NCBI GenBank assembly: GCA_964401915.1
Contig: CAYOAI010000019.1
Span: 1-16,842 of the forward strand
DNA length: 16,842 bases
Direction: 5' to 3'
From: CAZGZD01 sp964401915
GTDB lineage: Bacteria; Patescibacteriota; Microgenomatia; UBA1406; GWC2-37-13
Positions within the stretch are counted from its first letter, which is position 1. Each line of letters starts with the position of its first letter. Made by a program: the position numbers and the translations under genes. This document shows, piece by piece, positions 1 to 6,598 of this stretch. The notes beneath the pieces are model-generated. The model made no database searches. It had not been told where the DNA came from and saw only the letters and a program-made list of their open reading frames with translations.

Positions 1-6
1 TGAACA

Positions 7-35
7 AATATATAACAAATTATGTATTGTGTCAA
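7..35 (-). promoter_or_regulatory. Sigma-70-type promoter firing off the left edge
   Basis: On the minus strand TTGACA (35..30) is separated by 17 bases from TATATT (12..7), so both boxes and spacing are near consensus. Transcription would start just outside the window and drive an unseen gene to the left. The -35 box is preceded by ACAC, exactly as in the promoter at 3741-3769. A perfect 6-3-6 inverted repeat (55-69) lies upstream. Confidence 0.7.
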
Positions 36-54
36 GTGTGTTTTAATATTTTGC

Positions 55-69
55 GTACAAGATTTGTAC
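55..69. promoter_or_regulatory. Inverted repeat GTACAA-GAT-TTGTAC
   Basis: A perfect 6-base inverted repeat with a 3-base spacer lies between the stop codon of the M23-like gene (89) and the -35 box of the outward promoter (30-35). The position, about 20 bases upstream of the -35 box, would suit an activator or repressor site. It could also be a weak hairpin at the 3' end of the upstream gene, but no T-run follows it on the minus strand, so I do not call it a terminator. Confidence 0.35.
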
Positions 70-88
70 ACTTATAGTAGATATTCGT

Positions 89-733
89 CTACTCTTTGAG
101 CTTTAGCATGTCCTTAAGAAGTGGGGTGGCATCTTTGATTTTCTGTGGCTTGAGCGGGGCTCCCTCTATAATGGCATATCCGACATGGAGATTGGAGCTT
201 TTGTCGACAGTGCTTGGAATGTATTCGTCTGTGACATATCCCAAGACCTCTCCCTTTTTCACCGCACTACCTACTTTAAAGGTCTTTGCCCCTTTGACAG
301 CGCGAGCGTGGTAGAAGAAAAAGACAACTTCATTGCTGTCGACTTTAGTGGGCTTTGACTTTTTGAGTCCAACTCCTTGAAGCGAGGCTTTCTTATCAAC
401 GACCAATATACTATCAATCGTGCCATCGAATGGAGCAAAAATAGCTACTCCACGACCGATATGATATGCTGCCATCTGACCAGATAATGCGTATTGATTT
501 GCGACGTACCGGCCTCTTTTGCAGTTTCTGGAGGATAATATAAGGCAGTCGCCTGGCTTTTCAACAGACACAGTCTCAATCACCTTACTGATTTGGCTCG
601 CAGCATCATCAATATTTTTTTGAAAATAAGCATAAGCGGCGAGGATGCTTACAAAAAGCAAAAGGAGTATGAGTAGGATAATTGGTAGAGGATTTTGTCT
701 GCTGCGCGCCCAAAGCCTTGAGACTATTGACAT
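89..733 (-). CDS. Membrane-anchored M23/lipoyl-like protein, probably catalytically inactive
   Basis: A 214-residue protein. Residues about 16-36 form one strongly hydrophobic membrane segment after a basic N-terminus (RLWARSRQ), so the rest should face outside. The remainder looks like a LytM/M23 or lipoyl-type beta-barrel: an APFDGTI strand near 100-106, a VGSAVKKGEVLGYV turn at 154-167, and NLHVGY at 181-186. In active M23 peptidases the last motif is HxH; here the first position is Asn and only H183 remains. H142 sits where the family often has a YxH motif, but the usual HxxxD zinc motif is not visible. I infer a non-catalytic, envelope-bound domain, perhaps a hydrolase activator or scaffold. 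Cys63 and Cys71 could form a disulfide. The gene lies 36 bases downstream of dnaB on the same strand but has its own promoter (740-768). Family is moderately certain, function is not. Confidence 0.6.
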   Translation of the reverse strand: MSIVSRLWARSRQNPLPIILLILLLLFVSILAAYAYFQKNIDDAASQISKVIETVSVEKPGDCLILSSRNCKRGRYVANQYALSGQMAAYHIGRGVAIFAPFDGTIDSILVVDKKASLQGVGLKKSKPTKVDSNEVVFFFYHARAVKGAKTFKVGSAVKKGEVLGYVTDEYIPSTVDKSSNLHVGYAIIEGAPLKPQKIKDATPLLKDMLKLKE

Positions 734-739
734 ATGTAT

Positions 740-768
740 ATGTTAGTGAGTATTTTGGGTGGTGTCAA
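740..768 (-). promoter_or_regulatory. Promoter of the M23-like gene, leaderless arrangement
   Basis: On the minus strand TTGACA (768..763) is followed after 17 bases by TAACAT (745..740). Only 6 bases separate the -10 box from the ATG at 733, so the predicted transcript starts at or next to the start codon. No Shine-Dalgarno sequence is visible. The promoter lies directly behind the dnaB stop codon. Confidence 0.5.
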
Positions 769-769
769 A

Positions 770-2104
770 CTACTTTTTAACTCCATAGAATTGGACGCGA
801 TCGCCACGGAACATAAGATCGATCTCCCCAGTTGGACCATTGCGGTGCTTGGCGATTGAGAGCTTGATCAGGCGCTTGCTTTGATCAAGGAGATCTTCCT
901 CATCGTCTTCTGAGTACAGAAACATCACCACATCCGCATCCTGCTCGATTGCACCTGATTCTCGAAGATCGGCGAGTTGGGGCTTGCGGGTACCACGCTG
1001 CTCGACTGCGCGATTGAGCTGGGAGAGTGCAAGTACGGGGATATGGAGCTCACGGGCAAGATTCTTGAGGTTTTGAGACACAAATGATACCTCATTGGTC
1101 CTCGAATCAAACTTGCGACCTGCCCAGGCAAGCTGCAAGTAATCGACGACCAAAAGCTTTACATCATGCTCGACCTTGAGCTTGCGAGCTTTGGTGCGCA
1201 TCTCAAGAATAGATAGCCCTGGAGTATCGTCAATGAATATTGGGACTTCGGACAAGACGCCCATGGCAGACACAAGTCGCTTATGATCATCATCTGAGAG
1301 CTTGCCTGTCTTGAGCCGCCAGGCATCGATGTCAGCGGCCGACACAAGTAGTCTATCTACAAGCTCTTCCTTGCTCATCTCAAGTGAAAAGAATCCAACA
1401 GGTATCTTATCCTTTGAAGCTGCATGGAGGGCAATATTGAGTGCAAATGTAGTCTTACCTATACCTGGGCGCGCGGCGAGGATAAGCAGATTGGAGTCCT
1501 GCATACCGGCAAGCTTGGTATCAAGATCTGCAAATCCAGTGGATAAGCCTCGAAGTTCGCGCCCGTCTTTGGCAAATTCTTCAATGCGCTCGTAGCTTTC
1601 GGTGAGGATATCTTTGAGCTCGATAAATTCAGCTCGCATGTGAGACTGAGAGAGGCCGAAGACCTCAGCCTCGATTGAGTCAAGCAATTTCTTCACATCC
1701 CCCTTTTCATCAAATGATTTCTCTACGCCTCGGGAGAAAAGATCTATAAGGCGACGCTTGGTATAGTCGTCTTTTACAATCTGGCCGTAGTGCTGAATAT
1801 ATGCTGAGGTTGGCACAGTATTTATGAGATCGGACAAATAGGAGGCTCCACCGGCTTTTTGTAGTGTCCCTTCTTTTTTGAGTTGTGCTTGAAGAGTGAC
1901 CACATCTATTGGCTCTTGTTTCTCAAAAAGTGCAAGAGCTGCTGAGAATATTACTTGATGTTCGGGCTGGTAAAAATGATCAGATTTGAGGAATTCGCCG
2001 ACCAGATGAAATGAGCCAGGATCAATAAGAAGGGCACCAAGGACAGATTTCTCAGCCTGGACATCGTGAGGTGGGACTTTTAGCGCGCTTGACTTAGTTG
2101 CCAT
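770..2104 (-). CDS. dnaB: Replicative DNA helicase DnaB
   Basis: A 444-residue protein of normal length for the hexameric 5'-3' helicase that unwinds DNA at the replication fork and recruits primase. The N-terminal DnaB domain opens with PPHDVQAEKSVLGALL (11-26). The RecA-like domain begins with the usual RGLSTGFADLD (185-195), Walker A is ARPGIGKTT (211-219, Lys217), Walker B is LLVVDYLQL (318-326), motif H4 is SQLNR (361-365), LRESGAIEQDADVV spans 380-393, and the basic arginine-finger region KHRNGPTG is at 419-426. All key residues are present and no intein interrupts the P-loop. The ATG at 2104 gives the expected N-terminus. A TATAAT box lies 41 bases upstream and no clear ribosome binding site is seen. 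The M23-like gene follows on the same strand. Confidence 0.97.
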   Translation of the reverse strand: MATKSSALKVPPHDVQAEKSVLGALLIDPGSFHLVGEFLKSDHFYQPEHQVIFSAALALFEKQEPIDVVTLQAQLKKEGTLQKAGGASYLSDLINTVPTSAYIQHYGQIVKDDYTKRRLIDLFSRGVEKSFDEKGDVKKLLDSIEAEVFGLSQSHMRAEFIELKDILTESYERIEEFAKDGRELRGLSTGFADLDTKLAGMQDSNLLILAARPGIGKTTFALNIALHAASKDKIPVGFFSLEMSKEELVDRLLVSAADIDAWRLKTGKLSDDDHKRLVSAMGVLSEVPIFIDDTPGLSILEMRTKARKLKVEHDVKLLVVDYLQLAWAGRKFDSRTNEVSFVSQNLKNLARELHIPVLALSQLNRAVEQRGTRKPQLADLRESGAIEQDADVVMFLYSEDDEEDLLDQSKRLIKLSIAKHRNGPTGEIDLMFRGDRVQFYGVKK

Positions 2105-2145
2105 AATTTTATTTCAGATGACGATCAAAATAGGTAGGGATACAG

Positions 2146-2151
2146 ATTATA
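2146..2151 (-). promoter_or_regulatory. Candidate -10 box for dnaB
   Basis: TATAAT on the minus strand (2151..2146), preceded by GTG, lies 41 bases before the dnaB start. No convincing -35 box is found 16-18 bases further upstream. The same GTG-TATAAT string occurs before the gene at 3515. Confidence 0.4.
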
Positions 2152-2165
2152 CACAGAGATAGTTC

Positions 2166-2819
2166 TTATTTGTTGGCAGGATTCATCACCACTACTCGAA
2201 TTCCATCTTCAATATCTTCTTTTTTGATTGTGAGGTCGTCAACAGGCTCCACTTCATCGGCTCCCATCTTTTTCAGGAACTCATCAACCGTGGATAGCTT
2301 GCCAAAATGCTCCGCGTTGTGGGCATCAGTTCTGTAATGCATGGGAATTACGATTGAGGGTTCGACCTGCTTGACGACCCGCGCTGCCTGCTCGGCATCA
2401 ATCGTATAGAATCCACCGGTTGGCACAAGAAGAATGTCGACATTTCCGATCTTATCCAGTGTCTCACTCTCAATCTCAGCGCCCAGATCGCCGAGGTGGA
2501 GAACAGCTATGTCTTCTGCCTCGAATTTGTACACAGTATTTTCTCCCCGCTCGGCCCCTTGTTTGTCGTCGTGATAGGTCGTGAATCCGAATACTCGCAC
2601 TCCCTGCTTTTCAAACTCGCCCGGCCAATTGATAAGAAGTGGGTCGCCTGTGACGGCTGAAGTGTCGTTGTGGTCTGTGTGAGCGTGAGATAGGGTGACT
2701 ATATCTGCCTCAATTTTCGGAAATTTGAGCCCAATTGATGGACTGTACGGATCACATACAACGCGTGCAGACTTTGTCTTGATGAGAAATGAAGCGTGGC
2801 CAAGATATTTGATATTCAT
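2166..2819 (-). CDS. MBL-fold metal-dependent hydrolase, UlaG/YhfI-like
   Basis: A 217-residue metallo-beta-lactamase-fold protein starting at the ATG at 2819 (MNIKYLGHASF). A longer reading frame runs upstream to 2939, but its first residues are translated tRNA-Thr sequence, so that extension is rejected. Metal-binding motifs are SHAHTDH (44-50: His45, His47, Asp49, His50), HLGD (108-111) and a late His161 in IPMHYRTD; together they suggest an intact two-metal site. Compact proteins of this type belong to the UlaG-like branch of the superfamily, whose substrates are mostly unknown; phosphodiester or lactone hydrolysis is possible. The gene follows tRNA-Thr on the same strand and precedes dnaB with a short gap. 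Fold is confident, substrate unknown. Confidence 0.88.
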   Translation of the reverse strand: MNIKYLGHASFLIKTKSARVVCDPYSPSIGLKFPKIEADIVTLSHAHTDHNDTSAVTGDPLLINWPGEFEKQGVRVFGFTTYHDDKQGAERGENTVYKFEAEDIAVLHLGDLGAEIESETLDKIGNVDILLVPTGGFYTIDAEQAARVVKQVEPSIVIPMHYRTDAHNAEHFGKLSTVDEFLKKMGADEVEPVDDLTIKKEDIEDGIRVVVMNPANK

Positions 2820-2873
2820 AGAGCGGAGTAAAGGGTACCAAATTTTGTGAATGTTTTCAATGAAAGAAACATG

Positions 2874-2945
2874 AGCCCGGGGTGGGAATCGAACCCACGA
2901 CCTTCCCCTTACCAAGGGGATGTTCTGCCACTGAACCACCCGGGC
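2874..2945 (-). tRNA. tRNA-Thr (anticodon GGT)
   Basis: Read on the minus strand from 2945, the cloverleaf closes fully. The acceptor GCCCGGG pairs with CCCGGGC. The D-arm is GTTC/GAAC, the anticodon stem TCCCC/GGGGA encloses the loop TTGGTAA with anticodon GGT, and the T-arm is GTGGG-TTCGATT-CCCAC. The discriminator is T. The following bases are CAT, so CCA is not encoded and must be added after transcription. It lies 12 bases downstream of the gene at 2958-3515 and is probably cotranscribed with it. Confidence 0.96.
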
Positions 2946-2957
2946 GAAAGGTGCTGG

Positions 2958-3515
2958 TTATTTGGTGCTTTTCTTTTCTTGTCGTTGAAAGATATCGGCA
3001 AGGTGATAGACGGGTTCAAGTACAAGATTGGAAATTGAGCCAGGGCGCTTGAAAAGATTGGCGCGCTGTACGGCAAGAATTGTCCAGAACTCAGCCAACT
3101 CTTCGCTGCTTTCTACCTCAGATGAGGCAAGGCGGCTGAAGTAATCTTTTTGTTTGTCCTGATAACCGCCACCATTTACGTCAGACAGTGAGATGAGAGT
3201 TTGGATTGTGGTATGGACCTCTTCTTGAATCTGGGCAACTGTGGACTCCTCAACAGTAAGCATAGCTGAGCCTTGATTTCGACCAGATCTTGCGAAAATC
3301 TCGTAGTATAGAAGCAAAAAGTTGAGAGTAAGGTCTGAATTTGAGGACATCATGGTCTGCTCGATGATGAAGCGATGAATTGATGGATTCTCGTGCTTTA
3401 TGGTAGTAAGCGCAGCTTTAACAAATTCTTTACGATCAATAAGAAGCTCTTCAGAGAGAGCTTGTGTGATGCCGGTTGTCGGATTGGGGCGTGCGCTGCT
3501 TTTTGTGTCGCTCAT
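2958..3515 (-). CDS. Hypothetical helical protein of unknown function
   Basis: A 185-residue protein when started at the ATG at 3515 (MSDTKSSARP). In-frame starts at 3524 and 3569 are less likely because 3524 lies inside a TATAAT box (3528..3523), and the 3515 start would sit 7 bases after that box. I do not recognise a family. After a polar, low-complexity N-terminus of about 20 residues the sequence is mostly amphipathic helix (EELLIDRKEFVKAALTTI, EIFARSGRNQG, ESSEELAEFWTILAVQRANL). There is no signal peptide, membrane segment or cysteine cluster, so it is probably cytoplasmic. The C-terminus is basic and polar (RQEKKSTK). It precedes tRNA-Thr and the MBL hydrolase on the same strand. Confidence 0.65.
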   Translation of the reverse strand: MSDTKSSARPNPTTGITQALSEELLIDRKEFVKAALTTIKHENPSIHRFIIEQTMMSSNSDLTLNFLLLYYEIFARSGRNQGSAMLTVEESTVAQIQEEVHTTIQTLISLSDVNGGGYQDKQKDYFSRLASSEVESSEELAEFWTILAVQRANLFKRPGSISNLVLEPVYHLADIFQRQEKKSTK

Positions 3516-3522
3516 AACGTGC

Positions 3523-3528
3523 ATTATA
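3523..3528 (-). promoter_or_regulatory. -10 box, leaderless arrangement for the gene at 2958-3515
   Basis: TATAAT on the minus strand (3528..3523), 7 bases before the ATG at 3515, preceded by GTG. There is no good -35 box at the standard distance. If used, the mRNA would begin at the start codon. Confidence 0.5.
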
Positions 3529-3542
3529 CACGAAAATAGCTC

Positions 3543-3595
3543 AACCCGCCGAGTTCCCACTTCGTTCACGACAAAATCAGACCCAAGTGTGGGTT
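3543..3595 (-). promoter_or_regulatory. Two mutually exclusive hairpins in a possible leader
   Basis: A perfect hairpin ACCCA-AGTG-TGGGT spans 3581-3594. The same bases can instead pair further away: CCCACTT (3556-3562) with AAGTG-t-GGG (3585-3593), and AACCC (3543-3547) with GGGTT (3591-3595). If the promoter at 3741-3769 is used, this lies in the RNA leader ahead of the gene starting at 3515. Alternative pairing of this sort is the layout of attenuators and riboswitch-like switches, but no terminator T-run is present, and I recognise no riboswitch class. Confidence 0.25.
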
Positions 3596-3740
3596 TAGCG
3601 AGTCAATAAAAACAGCTAAATCGGTTGAAGTCAAATAGAATTAAAAGGAGGAGAACAATAAGCAGCGAGGTATCCGGAAGATGTGTTTCTATACGAGGCG
3701 AAAAGCACATATTACATCCAGAATTCCCCGCTAAAAACCA

Positions 3741-3769
3741 AATATATACTTTCCTAATATGTATGTCAA
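3741..3769 (-). promoter_or_regulatory. Near-consensus minus-strand promoter
   Basis: TTGACA (3769..3764), a 17-base spacer, then TATATT (3746..3741). Box sequences, spacing and the ACAC before the -35 box are the same as in the promoter at 7-35. Predicted start is about 3734. The first gene downstream begins at 3515, so the RNA would carry an untranslated leader of roughly 220 bases, or end early as a small RNA. Confidence 0.6.
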
Positions 3770-3786
3770 GTGTATATTTTTACACT
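3769..3786. promoter_or_regulatory. Inverted repeat AGTGTA-tatttt-TACACT at a -35 box
   Basis: A perfect 6-base inverted repeat with a 6-base spacer touches the upstream edge of the -35 box at 3764-3769. This placement suits an operator for the minus-strand promoter. No neighbouring regulator is tied to it. Confidence 0.3.
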
Positions 3787-3914
3787 ATTCCAGAGCCTCA
3801 AATAATGTATTGGGGGGTCAACTTATCGGGTGTGATCATTTTGGTCGGAAAAGTAAGGTCGTGGAATAAGCCAGCACTCCTATATCGCTAATCCGTATGA
3901 GATTTGATGAACTC

Positions 3915-3923
3915 TGATAGAAT
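3915..3923 (+). promoter_or_regulatory. Extended -10 box before the SemiSWEET gene
   Basis: TGA-TAGAAT fits the TGn-TAnnnT extended -10 pattern; the start codon at 3953 lies 29 bases downstream. No -35 box is evident. Confidence 0.35.
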
Positions 3924-3952
3924 AAAGACGTGTCATACATTGTTTAAAGAGC

Positions 3953-4282
3953 ATGCATATTGCTTTTCACCATTACCAAAAGAATAAAAAGAGCGCAGAT
4001 ACGCTGACTACTGGGCAAAAAAAGCTTAATCGCGTCATAGATGATCTTATCTATGGCATTGGCTCTTTTGGAGTGCTTATCTTTGTGCCTCAACTAATCA
4101 AGGTTTGGGGAGGAGGGGATATATCCGGCGTGTCGCCTCTTACATGGGTGGGAATGTTGGCGTCAAGCATATTCTGGCTTACATATGGAATTATCCATAA
4201 AGCAAGGCCGATAATCTTCATCAATTCACTCGCTGCCATAATCCAATTCCTTGTTGTCTTCGGACTTCTCATTCACCGGTAA
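3953..4282 (+). CDS. SemiSWEET / PQ-loop (MtN3) family membrane protein
   Basis: A 109-residue protein with a polar 30-residue N-terminal tail followed by three membrane helices (about 34-53, 60-81 and 85-107), which is the size and topology of one SWEET half. The family signature is visible: FVPQLIKVW (44-52, with Pro46-Gln47), SGVSPLTWVGMLASSIFWLTYG (58-79) and Asn91 in the third helix, a position that contributes to the pore in SemiSWEETs. Known SemiSWEETs dimerise to pass sugars across the membrane; here sugar uptake from a host or the surroundings is inferred. The N-terminal tail is longer than usual, so a later start is possible, though no alternative with a good ribosome site is seen. 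It converges on the LUD gene with only 7 bases between stop codons. Confidence 0.85.
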   Translation: MHIAFHHYQKNKKSADTLTTGQKKLNRVIDDLIYGIGSFGVLIFVPQLIKVWGGGDISGVSPLTWVGMLASSIFWLTYGIIHKARPIIFINSLAAIIQFLVVFGLLIHR

Positions 4283-4289
4283 GCTAACT

Positions 4290-4907
4290 TTAAAATCCGA
4301 GCTTTTCTTTGACCAGAATAATGCTTATCTTCCGACCCATCATCGGATTCTCCCGATTAAAAATCAGAATTTTTGATACAGAAGTATTGATGCCATATAG
4401 CTCCTGCATGTGTTTATCCTCAAGCGGGACAATGTACTCATTGAGGCGATTTAAGGCATCCGCAAGAGTCGGCACTATCTTTTGGGCACCAGCAACAAAA
4501 ATCACATTGCTTGAATTGAAGACAATTCCTGGCAGTTGGCTTCCTGTGTTGGATGCAACTATGAACTCGCCAGTTGTTGCAAGTCCGTGAATACTACCTA
4601 AATAGTAATCAGAGACTGTCGCCTCGCGCCGCAGCTGTGCTTGCTTGGCGGGATCTTTCTCGGCAAGAACTCTCTCATGGAGATTGCTCCAAGGATGAGC
4701 GCCGGACTTGAGATAGTCAACGAAGCCAATCTGCTCAAGCGTAATCGATGCGCCATTCATAATAGAAGCACCGCTTGGAATTTGCTTCTTGATCGTCTCA
4801 AGGGCTTCTTCTTTATTCTCAACAACAATCGTGTCGACACCGCGTTCTTTAAGATTTTGTGCGGTCTTATTTATGACCTCATCTGTCGCAATAGTTTGAT
4901 AATCCAT
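4290..4907 (-). CDS. LUD domain (LutC/YkgG-like) protein
   Basis: A 205-residue protein matching the lactate-utilisation LUD domain (formerly DUF162). Characteristic stretches are NGASITLEQIGF (51-62) and the conserved core from about 96 to 127 with SDYYLGSIHGLATTGEF and ASNTGSQLPG. It lacks the cysteine-rich ferredoxin domain of LutB, so it resembles the stand-alone LutC type. In Bacillus and Shewanella such proteins belong to the L-lactate oxidation complex; here no lutA or lutB partners lie nearby, so the physiological role is open. It follows the ArsR regulator by 12 bases on the same strand, so the two are probably one operon under the promoter at 5228-5256. No Shine-Dalgarno site precedes the ATG at 4907. 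Confidence 0.88.
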   Translation of the reverse strand: MDYQTIATDEVINKTAQNLKERGVDTIVVENKEEALETIKKQIPSGASIMNGASITLEQIGFVDYLKSGAHPWSNLHERVLAEKDPAKQAQLRREATVSDYYLGSIHGLATTGEFIVASNTGSQLPGIVFNSSNVIFVAGAQKIVPTLADALNRLNEYIVPLEDKHMQELYGINTSVSKILIFNRENPMMGRKISIILVKEKLGF

Positions 4908-4919
4908 AGTGAGAAAAAA

Positions 4920-5192
4920 TTAAACTGTTAATAATTTTTGAATATCGATTCCTATTTTTTTTAAAAACTCATCATTCACCGCATAAAAATTGGCTGTTTT
5001 TTCCTTGCGTTGCAGAATAATATCCGCGTCTATAAGTTTTTTGAAATGATGAGACAGGGTCGGCTGCGACAGGTCGAATTTCTTCTGCAGCTCCTGGCAG
5101 GATACTTCGCTATCGCCAATCTGCTTCAATAAACCAATTCGAGTTGGGTCGGCAAGTGCTTTGAATGCACGCGCCACTATATCAGTCGCCAT
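4920..5192 (-). CDS. ArsR-family winged-helix transcriptional regulator
   Basis: A 90-residue protein from the ATG at 5192; a TTG three codons upstream (5201) is a less likely start. The N-terminal ALADPTRIGLL (12-22) is the family hallmark, and the helix-turn-helix runs through CQELQKKFDLSQPTLSHHFKK (32-52), followed by the wing (ILQRKEKTANFYAVN, 59-73). The classic metal-binding ELCVCDL box is missing: the equivalent site reads EVSCQEL with a single Cys32, so a metal sensor of the SmtB/ArsR type is unlikely and the signal may be redox or another ligand. Perfect AT-rich inverted repeats lie between its promoter and start codon, suggesting autoregulation. Likely targets are itself and the LUD gene behind it, and perhaps the MFS gene upstream. 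Confidence 0.9.
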   Translation of the reverse strand: MATDIVARAFKALADPTRIGLLKQIGDSEVSCQELQKKFDLSQPTLSHHFKKLIDADIILQRKEKTANFYAVNDEFLKKIGIDIQKLLTV

Positions 5193-5199
5193 ATTATCC

Positions 5200-5221
5200 A
5201 AATATTGAAATATTTAAATAT
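5200..5221. promoter_or_regulatory. Candidate ArsR operator, overlapping AT-rich palindromes
   Basis: AAATATT-GA-AATATTT (5200-5215) is a perfect 7-2-7 inverted repeat and overlaps a second perfect palindrome, ATATTTAAATAT (5210-5221). Both lie between the -10 box (5228-5233) and the start codon (5192) of the ArsR gene. ArsR-family operators are typically AT-rich imperfect palindromes at this kind of position, so autorepression is a reasonable inference. Confidence 0.55.
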
Positions 5222-5227
5222 ATCTAT

Positions 5228-5256
5228 ATAGTAATACATATAAATATATTTGTCAA
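5228..5256 (-). promoter_or_regulatory. Promoter of the ArsR-LUD operon
   Basis: Minus strand TTGACA (5256..5251), 17-base spacer, TACTAT (5233..5228). The start codon is 35 bases downstream, leaving a leader that contains the candidate operator. Confidence 0.6.
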
Positions 5257-5287
5257 CCTCGATTAATCACGCAATCTTTGGGTAGGT

Positions 5288-6526
5288 TTATTTTTCTATT
5301 TTGTCCGGCGGAGCCTGCGCGCGACGGGTGGCAAGTATAAATGGGAGCGCAAGGATCTGCACAGCTGCGGCCGCTACATATGTTGTCCCGTAGCTATATA
5401 TATCGGCCATACGCCCAAGCGCTGGCTGTACGACGACCCCACCTGAGGAGCTCATAAGAGAGTCAAAAGAAAGTACTGTAGCACGCTGCTTTGAGGGGAT
5501 GAGTGCATTGATATATGCTTGGCGAATAGGCATAGATGCAGCAAAGACAAGTGCCCAGATAACAAGCATGATTATCGCGATCCAAAAATTAGTCGTAAAT
5601 CCAATAACAACAAGTGCGGCTGAGCCAACGATCAGACCGGCTGCAAGTAGACTTGTTCGCAACTTGAATACTCGTCGTACGACTGGCGCTACCATACCCC
5701 CCACAATTTGGGCAGATGCCACAATTGCCGCGGCAAGACCGGCGACCCCATAAGCATGCGGATTGCCATATAGCTTCAGAAGATGAGGTTGCATAGCATA
5801 AAATACATAGATACTGACGCCTCCCGTAAAAGGAGCTGCGAGCATGAGCCAGCGCACTGGTTTATTTTTTAACCCATATAGATACGATTGGTGGAGAGTA
5901 TTTGAGATGGCATGGCCAATTGTGGCATTTTTGACCGGCGTAAATCCGACGTCGCGCATAAAAAGGAGGGCTACAATCAAAGCAACAAAAAGCATCGCGA
6001 CGCGAGCTATATAAGGTACACCCAGATTAGTCGCTTGTGCTATATATCCGCCGGCTACAGATCCACTCAGCATAGCTATTCCGCCGACCACCTGACCCTT
6101 AGCAAAGACCGACTCCAGATTGCCCTTGTATCCTGTGGAGTGCAGTGCATCAACAAGCCACGCTTCTGTCGCACCGGAGAAAAATGTAAATCCAAGTCCA
6201 AGTAGTGCCGAGACCACAGCCCACAGCCAGAATGCGCCTCGTATCTGCCACAGATAAAGATATAGAAGCGTCGAGATCAAAAGAGTCAGAACACCAAGTA
6301 CATAGGATGTACGACGACCCCAGATATCGGCCACAACTCCAGTCGGCACCTCAAACAATACCTGCCCCACGGTAAATGCAGCATTAGCGGCAAAAGCCTG
6401 AAGATTATTGAGTCCTGCATCAAGTAAAAATAAGGTATTGACTCCCCATATAAAAGATGCGGCCAGTGTCGAGGTCAGAAGAAGCAGAAGATATGTGCGT
6501 TGAATACTGGTGCTTTGTGCATTCAT
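5288..6526 (-). CDS. Major facilitator superfamily transporter
   Basis: A 412-residue protein from the ATG at 6526; the preceding in-frame TTG (6529) is not needed. The many hydrophobic segments fit a 12-helix MFS fold, with the usual longer loop near the middle. The loop-2/3 signature motif is GVVADIWGRRTSYVLG, just after the second helix, and a related motif recurs in the second half (LGRMADIYSYG). The substrate cannot be read from the sequence; the overall look is of a drug/metabolite exporter or small-solute permease of the DHA type. It lies directly upstream of the ArsR gene on the same strand, 31 bases before that gene's promoter. MFS exporters beside ArsR-type regulators are common, but control here is an inference. 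It appears intact. Confidence 0.9.
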   Translation of the reverse strand: MNAQSTSIQRTYLLLLLTSTLAASFIWGVNTLFLLDAGLNNLQAFAANAAFTVGQVLFEVPTGVVADIWGRRTSYVLGVLTLLISTLLYLYLWQIRGAFWLWAVVSALLGLGFTFFSGATEAWLVDALHSTGYKGNLESVFAKGQVVGGIAMLSGSVAGGYIAQATNLGVPYIARVAMLFVALIVALLFMRDVGFTPVKNATIGHAISNTLHQSYLYGLKNKPVRWLMLAAPFTGGVSIYVFYAMQPHLLKLYGNPHAYGVAGLAAAIVASAQIVGGMVAPVVRRVFKLRTSLLAAGLIVGSAALVVIGFTTNFWIAIIMLVIWALVFAASMPIRQAYINALIPSKQRATVLSFDSLMSSSGGVVVQPALGRMADIYSYGTTYVAAAAVQILALPFILATRRAQAPPDKIEK

Positions 6527-6555
6527 CAAATAATCTTATTTTTTTATACGGCAAT

Positions 6556-6561
6556 AGTATA
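6556..6561 (-). promoter_or_regulatory. Candidate -10 box for the MFS gene
   Basis: TATACT (6561..6556) on the minus strand, 29 bases before the ATG at 6526. A second possible box, TATAAA (6548..6543), lies closer. No strong Shine-Dalgarno site follows. Confidence 0.35.
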
Positions 6562-6598
6562 CAGAGATTTTTAATTAAACAAACTTAATTGGATATTA

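Larger units (their letters stand above)
3516..3952. other. Gene-poor intergenic region with promoter and hairpins
   Basis: No convincing gene is seen in these 437 bases. The stretch holds a near-consensus minus-strand promoter (3741-3769), a short hairpin beside it (3769-3786), two competing hairpin arrangements (3543-3595), and a plus-strand extended -10 box (3915-3923) in front of the SemiSWEET gene. A strong plus-strand Shine-Dalgarno-like string, AAAAGGAGGAGAA at about 3647-3661, has no ATG, GTG or TTG start at a suitable distance and opens no protein-like frame. Confidence 0.5.

Noticed and set aside
76..93. Hairpin AGTAGA-tattcg-TCTACT at the end of the M23-like gene as a terminator
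   Set aside because: The stem is short and AT-rich, overlaps the stop codon, and no T-run follows on the transcribed strand.
2820..2939. N-terminal extension of the MBL hydrolase
   Set aside because: Its first residues are a translation of tRNA-Thr; the family N-terminus MNIKYLGHASF begins at 2819.
2847..3038. Plus-strand frame reading PGWESNPRPSPYQ
   Set aside because: Antisense reading of tRNA-Thr running into the end of the hypothetical gene.
3625..3891. Open frame of 88 codons on the plus strand
   Set aside because: It starts with TTG, has an internal Shine-Dalgarno-like string, no recognisable composition or motif, and overlaps a promoter and a hairpin on the other strand.
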